From: Bacteroidota bacterium | GTDB lineage: Bacteria; Bacteroidota; Bacteroidia; Chitinophagales; Chitinophagaceae | DNA length: 64,000 nt | NCBI GenBank assembly: GCA_030706635.1 | Contig: JAUZOD010000013.1 | Location: forward strand, 1-64,000 | Direction of reading: 5' to 3' | In this document: positions 52,638 through 60,992 of the stretch, piece after piece | How the letters are laid out: every line of letters starts with the position of its first letter | Position numbering within the stretch: the stretch's first letter is position 1 | The notes under the pieces: generated by a model | What the model saw: the letters and a program-made list of their open reading frames with translations, nothing else | What the model was told of the DNA's origin: nothing | Databases searched by the model: none | Made by a program: the position numbers and the translations under genes

Positions 52638-54233
52638 TTAAAAATCCGGGGCGCCATTTAAAATTTCTCCAGGGACCTGATTTTCATATTTTTTAAAATT
52701 ATCTATGAACTGCATGGCCAGTTCCCGGGCTTTTGCCTGATATTCCTTTGGATTTTTCCATGTATTTTCCGGATCCAGTATCCTGTCGGGTACTCCGGGA
52801 CATGTTTCCGGCATGGCGAAGTGGAAAACCGGATGCACCTTCCAGTTAGTATTGCCCATTCTGCCCTCCAATACGCCGCTAACAAGCGACCTGGTGTAGG
52901 ATAAAGGGATCCTTTCTCCTTTTCCATAGGCACCGCCACTCCAACCGGTATTAACCAGCCAGACCCTCACCTGATGCCTGCGAATTTTCTCTCCCAGCAT
53001 CCGGGCATAGAATCCGGGGTGTAGGGGAAGGAAGGGTGCTCCGAAACAAGCGCTAAAAGTGGATTTTGGTTCTGTAATGCCGGCCTCTGTTCCTGCGATC
53101 TTCGCTGTATATCCGGAAATGAACTGGTACATGGCCTGTTCCGGCGTCAATCGGGATATGGGCGGCAGAACACCCGAGGCGTCACAGGTGAGGAAAAAAA
53201 TATTGGAAGGGTTGATGCCTATGGACGGTGTTACGGAATGGGGGATATAATCCAGGGGATAAGATACCCTTGTATTTTCAGTTTTGGAGGCGTCCTCATA
53301 GTTCACGTGGTTAGTGCCCGGGAAAAAACCTGTATTCTCCAGTAAGGCGCCAGAACGTATAGCCCGAAAAATATCGGGTTCGTTTTCTTCTTTCAGGTGA
53401 ATGCATTTGGCATAACAGCCACCCTCAAAATTAAAAATGCCCTTGTCTGTCCAGCCGTGTTCGTCATCTCCGATCAGCATCCTGCTCCGGTCAGCACTGA
53501 GCGTGGTTTTGCCGGTACCACTCAATCCGAAGAAAATTGCCGTATCGCCATTCCTTCCCATATTGGCTGCACAATGCATGCCCAGCACCTGTTTGTGAAA
53601 AGGCAGAAGATAGTTTAGCACCGAGAATACAGATTTCTTTATCTCCCCGGTATAACCTGTGCCGGCCAGAATGATCACCTGTTTTTTTAAAGATATGATC
53701 ACGGCATTCTGTTGCCGGATACCACAGTGCTCCGGGTCCAGTTTCAGACCAGGGGCAGCCAGGATATGCCAGTCTGCCTTGAGCCCTTCCTGTTCCGGCC
53801 GGAGAAACATGTTGTAAGCAAAAAGATTCATCGCGGGTGTTTCTGTGATCACCCGCAGCTGGAGGCGGTATTCCGGATCTGCGCAAACGGCACTGTCCCG
53901 CACCCATATCTCGGGAAGCTGGTTCAGATAATCCGTGACCAGCTTAAAGATCTGGTCAAATTGCCTTTCCCCGATGGGCTGATTAAAATTGTTCCAGTCC
54001 ACAGTAGTTGCCGAAACATCATCCCTCACCAGATATCTGTCTTTGGGGCAGCGCCCGGTAAATTCACCCGTGTTTACAGATAGTGCGCCGGTGTCAGTAA
54101 GAATCCCTTCATGCCTTTGTACACATTGGCTTGCCAGCTCTTCCGGGCTTAACTGATAATGGATATCGCCGGTAACCTTTAATCCGAGGTTTATTAATTT
54201 TTTAAGCGGAAGCTGCATAACAGGAGATGACAT
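52638..54233 (-). CDS. pckA: phosphoenolpyruvate carboxykinase (ATP)
   Basis: Gluconeogenic enzyme (531 residues from the chosen start) that turns oxaloacetate and ATP into phosphoenolpyruvate. Marks: TGRCPKDRYLVRDD, the P-loop FFGLSGTGKTTLSADR (about 238-253), GDDEHGWTD with metal ligands, and the C-terminal nucleotide site RIPLSYTRSLV. The longest frame begins at TTG 54254; ATG 54233 (MSSPVMQ) is more likely, and another ATG lies at 54218. The divergent gap to the aminopeptidase gene (about 200 bases) is AT-rich and holds no obvious repeat. Confidence 0.96.
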   Translation of the reverse strand: MSSPVMQLPLKKLINLGLKVTGDIHYQLSPEELASQCVQRHEGILTDTGALSVNTGEFTGRCPKDRYLVRDDVSATTVDWNNFNQPIGERQFDQIFKLVTDYLNQLPEIWVRDSAVCADPEYRLQLRVITETPAMNLFAYNMFLRPEQEGLKADWHILAAPGLKLDPEHCGIRQQNAVIISLKKQVIILAGTGYTGEIKKSVFSVLNYLLPFHKQVLGMHCAANMGRNGDTAIFFGLSGTGKTTLSADRSRMLIGDDEHGWTDKGIFNFEGGCYAKCIHLKEENEPDIFRAIRSGALLENTGFFPGTNHVNYEDASKTENTRVSYPLDYIPHSVTPSIGINPSNIFFLTCDASGVLPPISRLTPEQAMYQFISGYTAKIAGTEAGITEPKSTFSACFGAPFLPLHPGFYARMLGEKIRRHQVRVWLVNTGWSGGAYGKGERIPLSYTRSLVSGVLEGRMGNTNWKVHPVFHFAMPETCPGVPDRILDPENTWKNPKEYQAKARELAMQFIDNFKKYENQVPGEILNGAPDF

Positions 54234-54438
54234 ATTCAACCGTTTGAACCCCAAAACTAAAATTAAATTTTATCTAAAAAAAGCCTTTTTTATGGCCATA
54301 CAATTTGATAATATCTATTAATATGCGATTTATATGCTTATTGTCTAAATTATTAAGTTTGCCGGATATGGATTCCCCTGTTTCTTCACGCCCAGGTTCT
54401 CCGTGGTGGTTTCATCAATCCTCCCTACTTTTACAAGG

Positions 54439-55728
54439 ATGAAATACCTGGCGCTCAATCCCTTGATATTTAAGCAGAACCGTCAAAGATTTCAAAAGGA
54501 AATGCTGGCTTCCTCCGTGGCCATTTTCGTCAGCAACGACGAAATGCCTTCCAACGGGGATGCGACATACCCATTTAAACAGAATAGTGATCTTTACTGG
54601 CTAACAGGGATCGTTCAGGAAGACAGCATGCTTATTCTCTTTCCGGATCATCCCGATCACAAATACCGTGAAGTGCTGGTGCTGACAAGACCAAATGAAT
54701 TGAAAGAGAAATGGGATGGCAAAAGGCTGCGTGCTGAAGAAGGTAAAGCCATATCGGGAATAGATACGGTCATCTGGCTTGACGTTCATGACTCCCTGTT
54801 GCAGACATGGATTCATCTGGCAAAATATATTTACCTGGATTCGAATGAAAACGATCGCAAGAGCAGCGTTGTCCAGACGCGTACATACCGGTTCATTGAA
54901 GAGAGCAAAAAACGCTATCCGCTGCATCAATATCTTCGTTCCGCACCGATTCTGAAAGCATTGCGCTCAGTCAAAACGCCGGAAGAGGTGGAAGTGATTC
55001 AGAAAGCCATCGACATTACGCACAATACATTCAACCGGGTGATGCAATTTATGCGTCCGGGTGTTTTTGAATTTGACGTGGAAGCCGAGATCCAGCATTC
55101 TTTTTTATCCCAGAGAGCCACCGGCCCTGCCTATGGCAGTATCCTGGCTTCCGGCGGAAATGCGTGCATCCTGCACTATGTTGCCAATAACCAGGAATGC
55201 AGGAACGGAGATATGATCCTGATGGACTTTGGAGCGGAATATGGCGGTTACTGTGCTGATCTTAGTCGCACAATTCCCGTGAATGGAAGGTTTACCAAAC
55301 GTCAGAAGGAAGTGTACAATGCCTGTCTTCATTTACACAGGTTTGCTAAAAGCCTGCTCAAACCGGGAACCATCATCAACGAATATCATCAGCAGGTGGG
55401 AGACGAAGCGGACATCATTTTTCAAAAGATCGGGCTTATCAGTAAATCGGATGTGAAGAATGCCACGCGCGAGAATCCGGCTTACTGGAAATATATGTAT
55501 CATGGCATTTCCCATCATCTTGGCATTGATGTGCATGATCTGGGAACACGCACCGAACCTTTACGGGCAGGCATGGTGCTTACGGTGGAACCCGGAATTT
55601 ATATTGAGGAAGAAAAACTGGGAATACGTATTGAAAATAATGTGTGGCTTACAAAGAATGGAAATAGAGACCTGATGAAGAACATACCGATTACGGTAGA
55701 AGACATCGAAGCCGCAATGAAACACTGA
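54439..55728 (+). CDS. pepP: Xaa-Pro aminopeptidase (M24B)
   Basis: Metallo-aminopeptidase of 429 residues that removes N-terminal residues preceding proline. The N-terminal domain has NDEMPSNGDATYPFKQNSDLYWLTG. The pitta-bread domain carries the five metal ligands: D in LMDFGAEYGGYCADLSRT (two), H in YHGISHHLGIDVHD, E in LTVEPGIYIE and E in GIRIENNV. I start at ATG 54439 (MKYLALNP); the frame is open 12 codons earlier. TACTTTTA ends five bases before this ATG, so a true start further downstream is not excluded but unlikely. Confidence 0.95.
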   Translation: MKYLALNPLIFKQNRQRFQKEMLASSVAIFVSNDEMPSNGDATYPFKQNSDLYWLTGIVQEDSMLILFPDHPDHKYREVLVLTRPNELKEKWDGKRLRAEEGKAISGIDTVIWLDVHDSLLQTWIHLAKYIYLDSNENDRKSSVVQTRTYRFIEESKKRYPLHQYLRSAPILKALRSVKTPEEVEVIQKAIDITHNTFNRVMQFMRPGVFEFDVEAEIQHSFLSQRATGPAYGSILASGGNACILHYVANNQECRNGDMILMDFGAEYGGYCADLSRTIPVNGRFTKRQKEVYNACLHLHRFAKSLLKPGTIINEYHQQVGDEADIIFQKIGLISKSDVKNATRENPAYWKYMYHGISHHLGIDVHDLGTRTEPLRAGMVLTVEPGIYIEEEKLGIRIENNVWLTKNGNRDLMKNIPITVEDIEAAMKH

Positions 55729-55771
55729 CCCGGACATTAAACCCGAACCCGAGACAAACCCGCATATTTTC

Positions 55772-56536
55772 ATGAAACAACTCCCGAATCTCTTTACATT
55801 ACTGAATTTGTTTTTTGGTTGCATTGCCCTGATCTGCATTTTACAAAACGGCATCAGTATTGTGTACACCGGCGATGGAATACAATATGTGGACATTCCG
55901 GAAAAGATATGGCTCGCGCCGCTGTTCATTGGCCTCGCCGCTGTTGCCGATTTTATAGACGGTCTTGTGGCGAGGCTGCTGAAAGTCTCCTCTCCACTTG
56001 GTCGTGAACTGGATTCGCTGGCCGACCTGGTGAGTTTTGGTGTGGCTCCCGGTATGATCATCTACCAGTTTTTAAGGATGAGTTTTATGAGGCAACCGGA
56101 TGGCGCGGATATTTCCCTCGTCTGGTTATTTCCAGCGATGATCCTGCCTTGTGCTGCCGCCGTTCGGCTTGCCCGGTTTAATCTGGATGTATCACAGTCT
56201 CATTCCTTCAAAGGTGTTCCCGTGCCCGCCATAGGATTGCTGATCGCTTCCTTTCCGTTAATCTACTGGACAAAAAACAGCAACCCAGTCATCAGCATCC
56301 TGCTGAATAAATGGTTTTTATATGGTCTCGTACTTGTTTTAAGTTATGCTATGGTCAGGCGTTTTCCTGTAATGGCTATGAAATTTAACAAAGCATCTGT
56401 GGGTCAGCAGCTTCCCCGCATCATCCTGCTGCTCATTTCCCTGATCTCTCTTTTCTTTTTGCAATGGCTGGCCGTTCCGGTCATTTTCCTTTTTTACATT
56501 GTATTATCTTTGATCTTCAAAAACAGGATCGTATGA
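55772..56536 (+). CDS. pssA: phosphatidylserine synthase
   Basis: CDP-diacylglycerol--serine O-phosphatidyltransferase, 254 residues, an integral membrane enzyme of phospholipid synthesis. The CDP-alcohol transferase motif D-x2-D-G-x2-A-R-x8-G-x3-D-x3-D is seen as DFIDGLVARLLKVSSPLGRE then LDSLADLVSFG (about 63-93). Six to eight membrane helices follow or flank it. Phosphatidylserine would be decarboxylated to phosphatidylethanolamine. Its stop overlaps the purS start by four bases (ATGA). Confidence 0.94.
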   Translation: MKQLPNLFTLLNLFFGCIALICILQNGISIVYTGDGIQYVDIPEKIWLAPLFIGLAAVADFIDGLVARLLKVSSPLGRELDSLADLVSFGVAPGMIIYQFLRMSFMRQPDGADISLVWLFPAMILPCAAAVRLARFNLDVSQSHSFKGVPVPAIGLLIASFPLIYWTKNSNPVISILLNKWFLYGLVLVLSYAMVRRFPVMAMKFNKASVGQQLPRIILLLISLISLFFLQWLAVPVIFLFYIVLSLIFKNRIV

Positions 56537-56778
56537 ATTTTTCCGTGCAGGTTAAGGTGATGCCGCTGAAAGAATTACTGGATCCCCAGGGCAAAGCCGT
56601 TATGGGTGGTCTTCGTAATCTTGGCTTACAATCGGTCCGGGACGTCCGGATTGGAAAAACCATCCAGCTTCAGGTGGAGGCGCAGTCTTCAGAACAGGCA
56701 AAAGAAATTGCCGAAGAAGCAAGTAAAAAACTGCTGGCAAATCCTGTGATGGAATATTTTGAGGTGTCTGTTCAATAA
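56533..56778 (+). CDS. purS: PurS, FGAM synthase subunit
   Basis: An 81-residue subunit of phosphoribosylformylglycinamidine synthase, which with PurQ and small PurL makes FGAM in purine synthesis. Segments: VKVMPLKELLDPQGKAVMGGL, LGLQSVRDVRIGKTIQLQVE and the C-terminal ANPVMEYFEVSV. It is translated in overlap with pssA. PurQ and PurL are not in the window. The TAA stop is one base before the left arm of inverted repeat I. Confidence 0.93.
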   Translation: MNFSVQVKVMPLKELLDPQGKAVMGGLRNLGLQSVRDVRIGKTIQLQVEAQSSEQAKEIAEEASKKLLANPVMEYFEVSVQ

Positions 56779-56903
56779 GAATTTGAAAATTTGAAAATGT
56801 GCTGATTTGAAAATGATTTCAGGCACAGGCTTATAAAGCTCAATACAGAAATCTGAATTTGTTTTCATTTTCAAATTTTCAAATCAGCAAATTTTCAAAT
56901 TCC
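56779..56903. repeat. intergenic inverted repeat I (8-mer type)
   Basis: Left arm 56779-56816 (GAATTTG AAAATTTG AAAATGTG CTGATTTG AAAATGA) and right arm 56866-56903 (minus strand GGAATTTG AAAATTTG CTGATTTG AAAATTTG AAAATG) enclose about 49 bases. Units with ATTTG and with ATGTG are mixed here, which ties the D type and C type together. It lies between co-directional purS and rsmI; the right arm ends two bases before the rsmI ATG. Confidence 0.82.
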
Positions 56904-56905
56904 CC

Positions 56906-57571
56906 ATGCTTTACCTTGTTCCTTCCCCCATAGGCAATCTGCAGGACATCAGCTTCCGGGCTCTGGACACACTTAAGAAAGTCGATTTGATTTTGGCGGA
57001 AGATACGCGTACCTCGCTAAAGCTCCTGAATCATTATCAAATCATCAAGCCCCTTACGCCTTATCATCAGCACAACGAGCACAAAGTGTTGCGTCACCTG
57101 GTTGATCAGTTGCTGCAGGGTAAAATAATGGCCCTGCTTACGGATGCGGGTACGCCTGGAGTCTCCGATCCCGCTTTTTTGCTGGTAAGGGAGTGTATCC
57201 AGGTGAATATCCGTGTGGAATGCCTGCCCGGGGCAACGGCATTTGTTCCGGCGCTACTGAACAGCGGCCTTCCCATGAACCGTTTTTGTTTTGAAGGGTT
57301 TTTACCCTTGAAGAAAGGAAGGCAGAGCCTGCTGAAGAATCTGGCTGCCGAACAGAGGACCATGGTTTTTTATGAATCACCCTTGAGACTTGTGAGAACA
57401 TTGCAGGAATTCATACTGTATTTTGGAGCAGACAGAAAATGTTCTGTCAGCCGGGAGCTGACCAAACTTTATGAAGAAAATATTCGCGGAACACTCCGTG
57501 AAGTCGCCGATCACTTTATTGAAAAAGGGGTTAAGGGTGAGATCGTGCTGGTGGTCGAAGGTATTGGATAA
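56906..57571 (+). CDS. rsmI: RsmI, 16S rRNA C1402 2'-O-methyltransferase
   Basis: SAM-dependent methyltransferase of the tetrapyrrole-methylase fold, 221 residues, which modifies C1402 in the ribosomal P site. Marks: LYLVPSPIGNLQDISFRAL, ILAEDTRTS (about 32-40), ALLTDAGTPGVSDPAFLLVREC and PSR-like ELTKLYEE. The start codon directly follows the right arm of repeat I, so its leader consists of repeat sequence and lacks a normal A-rich leader. Length is slightly shorter than in E. coli. Confidence 0.95.
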   Translation: MLYLVPSPIGNLQDISFRALDTLKKVDLILAEDTRTSLKLLNHYQIIKPLTPYHQHNEHKVLRHLVDQLLQGKIMALLTDAGTPGVSDPAFLLVRECIQVNIRVECLPGATAFVPALLNSGLPMNRFCFEGFLPLKKGRQSLLKNLAAEQRTMVFYESPLRLVRTLQEFILYFGADRKCSVSRELTKLYEENIRGTLREVADHFIEKGVKGEIVLVVEGIG

Positions 57572-57598
57572 TGTTTATCTTTTTAAATCGTTCATTAT

Positions 57599-59479
57599 AT
57601 GATGAGGCAGTCGCGTGTTTTTTTGAAAACATTTTTTCGTCCGGCAGCCTGTATGCTTATCGTGCAGTGTATTGCTGTTTTTTGTTTTGCCCAGCCTGAC
57701 CGATGGCAGCAGCGCGTGAAATATTTTATGGATATCGACATGAACGTTGTCAATAACCGGTTTGACGGAAAGCAGCATCTGGAATACAGCAATCATTCAC
57801 CAGACACCCTGCGTAAGATTTTCTATCATTTGTATTGGAATGCTTTTCAGCCGAACAGCATGATGGACAACCGGAGCCGCGTACTGGGGCAAACACTCAT
57901 CAACGACAATCCGGATTGGGACGATCGTGTCAGAGACAGGATACTGCATTTAACACCCGCAGAGATTGGTTATCAGAGAATACTGTCCCTCAAAATGAAT
58001 GGTGTTGAGCAGCCATTTAAGGTGGAAGAGACCATTCTTGAAGTAACCCTGACCAAGCCCATTCTTCCGAATAGCACCGTAAATCTGGACATGGAGTTTG
58101 AAGCGCAGGTGCCTTTGCAAATCCGCCGGAGCGGCCGGGATAACCCGGAAACCCAGGTGCGTTATTCCATGAGCCAGTGGTATCCCAAACTATGCGAATA
58201 CGATTATGCAGGATGGCATCCTACACCCTATGTAGGACGTGAGTTCTATGGCGTCTGGGGTGATTTTGATGTTAAGATCCGTATTGACAAAACCTATATA
58301 CTGGGAGGAACCGGCTATTTACAGAACCCCAACCAGATCGGCTACGGATATGAATCTCCAGGTACGAAAATTATCCGGCCCAAAGGGGAAAAACTAACCT
58401 GGCATTTCTATGCACCCAACGTGCATGATTTTGTTTGGGCAGCCGATCCGGAGTTTAAACATGCCAGTAAGAAAATCCGTGAAGGGCTGACCCTGCATGT
58501 ATTGTATAAGACCAACAAAACCCCCGAGAAGAAATGGTTAAATATTCTGGATCAGGCCGCACTGGCATTGCCGTTTATTGAAAAGACCTTCGGCCCCTAT
58601 CCCTACAAACAGTATTCATTTATTAATGGCGGAGATGGTGGCATGGAATACCCTATGGCAACCCTGCTGAAGGATTCTGGTGGCTGGATGCATGAGTTTA
58701 TGCATAGCTGGAACCAGGGCATGCTGGGTACGAATGAATTGAAATATCCCTGGATGGATGAAGGATTTACTCAGTACGCCGGCGCCCGGGTTTGGGGATA
58801 TTTAAATAAAGACACATCGGACGATCAGATCTATAAAAATGAATACAATCATTATTTCTCTCTGGCTAAAAGCAATTTGCAGGAACCCCTGAGTACATAC
58901 GCAGATTTTTACAATACCAATATGGGTTATAATCTTTCTGTTTATTATAAAGGAGCCGTTTTTATGGTTCAGCTGGGGTATATTGTCGGAGATCAGGTGC
59001 TGGACAGGATACTCCTGGAATATTACCGGGAATGGCGTTTTAAACATCCAAATGCCGACGATTTTTTTCGCGTGGCGGAAAAAGTGAGTGATCTGCAGCT
59101 CGACTGGTACAAGGATTTTTGGATCAACAGCATCAAAACGGTGGATTATGGAATAGACAGCCTCTGGGAAGTGAACGGGAAAACCAGGATTCGTTTACGC
59201 ATGATCGGGAAAGTTCCGATGCCCCTGGATGTGTTGCTGCAGTTCAAAGATGGCAGCCGGGAAATGGCGTATATACCTCAGTACCTGATGTTCGGATCGA
59301 AACCGGTGGAAGATAAATCCATTCCACGCATCGTTTATGAACCCTGGAAATGGACCAGTCCCGATTATGAGTTTGAAATCAATCACCGGCTTACGGACCT
59401 CAAAGAAATAGAAATAGATCCTTCACACCGGATGGCAGACTTGAATCGGGGAAATAATCGTCTGGAGCTGAAATGGTAG
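57599..59479 (+). CDS. exported M1-family metallopeptidase
   Basis: A 626-residue zinc peptidase with a signal peptide (about 1-32, ending VFCFAQ). The N-terminal beta domain is followed by the substrate-binding GGMEYP motif and HExxH-x18-E zinc site: GGWMHEFMHSWNQG then EGFTQYAG (about residues 364-394). GGMEYP replaces the GAMEN motif of classical aminopeptidases. A second M1 gene lies at the right end of this window. It likely trims peptides in the periplasm; specificity is unknown. It starts 27 bases after rsmI. Confidence 0.92.
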   Translation: MMRQSRVFLKTFFRPAACMLIVQCIAVFCFAQPDRWQQRVKYFMDIDMNVVNNRFDGKQHLEYSNHSPDTLRKIFYHLYWNAFQPNSMMDNRSRVLGQTLINDNPDWDDRVRDRILHLTPAEIGYQRILSLKMNGVEQPFKVEETILEVTLTKPILPNSTVNLDMEFEAQVPLQIRRSGRDNPETQVRYSMSQWYPKLCEYDYAGWHPTPYVGREFYGVWGDFDVKIRIDKTYILGGTGYLQNPNQIGYGYESPGTKIIRPKGEKLTWHFYAPNVHDFVWAADPEFKHASKKIREGLTLHVLYKTNKTPEKKWLNILDQAALALPFIEKTFGPYPYKQYSFINGGDGGMEYPMATLLKDSGGWMHEFMHSWNQGMLGTNELKYPWMDEGFTQYAGARVWGYLNKDTSDDQIYKNEYNHYFSLAKSNLQEPLSTYADFYNTNMGYNLSVYYKGAVFMVQLGYIVGDQVLDRILLEYYREWRFKHPNADDFFRVAEKVSDLQLDWYKDFWINSIKTVDYGIDSLWEVNGKTRIRLRMIGKVPMPLDVLLQFKDGSREMAYIPQYLMFGSKPVEDKSIPRIVYEPWKWTSPDYEFEINHRLTDLKEIEIDPSHRMADLNRGNNRLELKW

Positions 59480-59503
59480 AATAATCGGAAAATAGAATCC
59501 GGT

Positions 59504-60166
59504 CTATCTCCTGAAATATTTGTTGATTGCCTCCACCCGGTTTCCTACGTGCAGTTTTTCATAGATGTGGTACACATGTTTGCGTACAGTCTCCTGACTG
59601 ATATAGAGGTTAGCGGCGATTTCCTTATACAGGAATCCAAGGGAAAGTTGCTGCAGGATCTCATTCTCCCGGTTTGATAAAACGGGCAATGGTTTTGCCT
59701 TTCCTGAGAAAGATCCTGCCCAGATTCCCCGTACGGAAGAAGTATGTTGAAAAGCGTTCACCACTTTCCTGGCGATCTGGCTGCTCATAGGTGCTCCGCC
59801 TTGCGTCAATTCCCTGATCGCTTCCAGCAGGCGGTCGGGATGTGTTTTCTTCAGAACATATCCGTGGGCGCCGGCATTCAGTGCTTCGAATATTTTCTCA
59901 TCGTCGTCGTATACCGTACAAATCAAAAACAGCAGCCCGGGATATTTTGGTTTGAGTTCCCGTATAATGTCTATTCCGCTCTCTTCATCGCCCAGATTGA
60001 TATCAATTAAAGTGACCTGTGGCCGGAGAGCCGGAATCAGGATAATGGCTTCCTGAAATCCGGAACAACTGCCAGCCAGTTCAAAATCCTCTGTTCTCAG
60101 GATCAATAACTCCATTGCATTGCGTATTTCCGGGTGATCTTCAACGATGCATACGGAGATGGACAT
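59504..60166 (-). CDS. NarL/LuxR-family response regulator
   Basis: A 220-residue regulator. Receiver (about 1-120): acidic pair in VCIVEDH, phosphoacceptor aspartate in VTLIDINLGDEESG, switch residue in ICTVYDDD and lysine in VLKKTHP. The LuxR-type helix-turn-helix is at the C-terminus: LSNRENEILQQLSLGFLYKEIAANLYISQETVRKHV is split here as LSNRENEILQQL and LYISQETVRKHVYHIYEKL. No histidine kinase is adjacent. It is convergent with the M1 peptidase gene, with 24 bases between the stops. Repeat F lies 30 bases upstream. Confidence 0.9.
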   Translation of the reverse strand: MSISVCIVEDHPEIRNAMELLILRTEDFELAGSCSGFQEAIILIPALRPQVTLIDINLGDEESGIDIIRELKPKYPGLLFLICTVYDDDEKIFEALNAGAHGYVLKKTHPDRLLEAIRELTQGGAPMSSQIARKVVNAFQHTSSVRGIWAGSFSGKAKPLPVLSNRENEILQQLSLGFLYKEIAANLYISQETVRKHVYHIYEKLHVGNRVEAINKYFRR

Positions 60167-60196
60167 GGGTTGAATATTTGTAGATGAGGATTTTCG

Positions 60197-60276
60197 GGTT
60201 GACGGTTGACAGTTGACGGTTGACCGATTTCAGGGCGGACTTCGAAAGAAAAGTCGGTCAACCGTCAACCGTCAAC
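60197..60276. repeat. intergenic inverted repeat F (7-mer type)
   Basis: Left arm 60197-60227 (GGTTGAC GGTTGAC AGTTGAC GGTTGAC CGA) and right arm 60254-60276 are inverse copies; the stem extends inward as CCGATTT with AAGTCGG. The loop is about 25 bases. It lies between two co-directional minus-strand genes (rsmG upstream, the regulator downstream). Confidence 0.85.
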
Positions 60277-60332
60277 TCTTTAACCCGGGATAATTAAATT
60301 TACCGTACCTCTCCGGAGCACGAACAGTAAAA

Positions 60333-60992
60333 TCACCCTCTGCCATAGGGTATATGCAGGAGATACTTCTCAATAAATGCAGGTTCGGGAAATAGTTGGT
60401 GCACATCGGTGATGCCGGGGCGGCTGCCACTGTCTGAGATTTCAGAATTGAGGTCGCCCCCCTTTAAACAGATGAGGCCGCTGGCAAAGGGGCGTCCATT
60501 TTCTGAATCCCGGGTTTGCTGGGGCATTTGATTTTTCAGCAATGGCCGGGACCATTCCCATAATTCCCTTAACGAAGCCGCCGCGCGGGAAACTGCAACA
60601 TCAAATTTCCTTCCTTTGATTTCCTCTGCCCGGATATGTTCGGTGCTTACATTTTTTAAGCCGAGAGCTTCTTTTATCCCTTCTACTACTTTGAGTTTTT
60701 TTCCAATGCTGTCTACCAGGTGAAAATCAACCTCAGGAAAAAAAATAGCCAGTGGAATGCCCGGAAATCCGCCACCGGTGCCGATATCAATCACCCGGCT
60801 GCCGGGCGGGAAATCAAATACGGCGGCGATGCTCAGGGAATGCAGTACGTGTTTTTCATAAAGGCTCCCAATGTCTTTCCGGGAGATTACGTTGATTTGC
60901 GTATTCCAATGACCATACAATGCCTCCAGCGCACCAAGCTGTTCCAGTTGTTCCGGTGTAAAATCAGCGAAATAACGGGTAACTATCTCCAT
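60333..60992 (-). CDS. rsmG: RsmG, 16S rRNA G527 methyltransferase
   Basis: SAM-dependent methyltransferase for m7G527 of 16S rRNA, 219 residues from the chosen start. The N-terminus reads LGALEALYGHWNTQINVISRKD. The SAM-binding turn is VIDIGTGGGFPGIPLAIFFP (about 72-91), followed by VDSIGKKLKVVEGI and the catalytic-region VSRAAASLREL. The long frame extends upstream through the end of the glycosyltransferase gene; MEIVTRYF at 60992 overlaps that gene by ten bases and fits the family start. ATG 61013 is an alternative. Loss of RsmG confers low-level streptomycin resistance in other bacteria. Confidence 0.93.
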   Translation of the reverse strand: MEIVTRYFADFTPEQLEQLGALEALYGHWNTQINVISRKDIGSLYEKHVLHSLSIAAVFDFPPGSRVIDIGTGGGFPGIPLAIFFPEVDFHLVDSIGKKLKVVEGIKEALGLKNVSTEHIRAEEIKGRKFDVAVSRAAASLRELWEWSRPLLKNQMPQQTRDSENGRPFASGLICLKGGDLNSEISDSGSRPGITDVHQLFPEPAFIEKYLLHIPYGRG

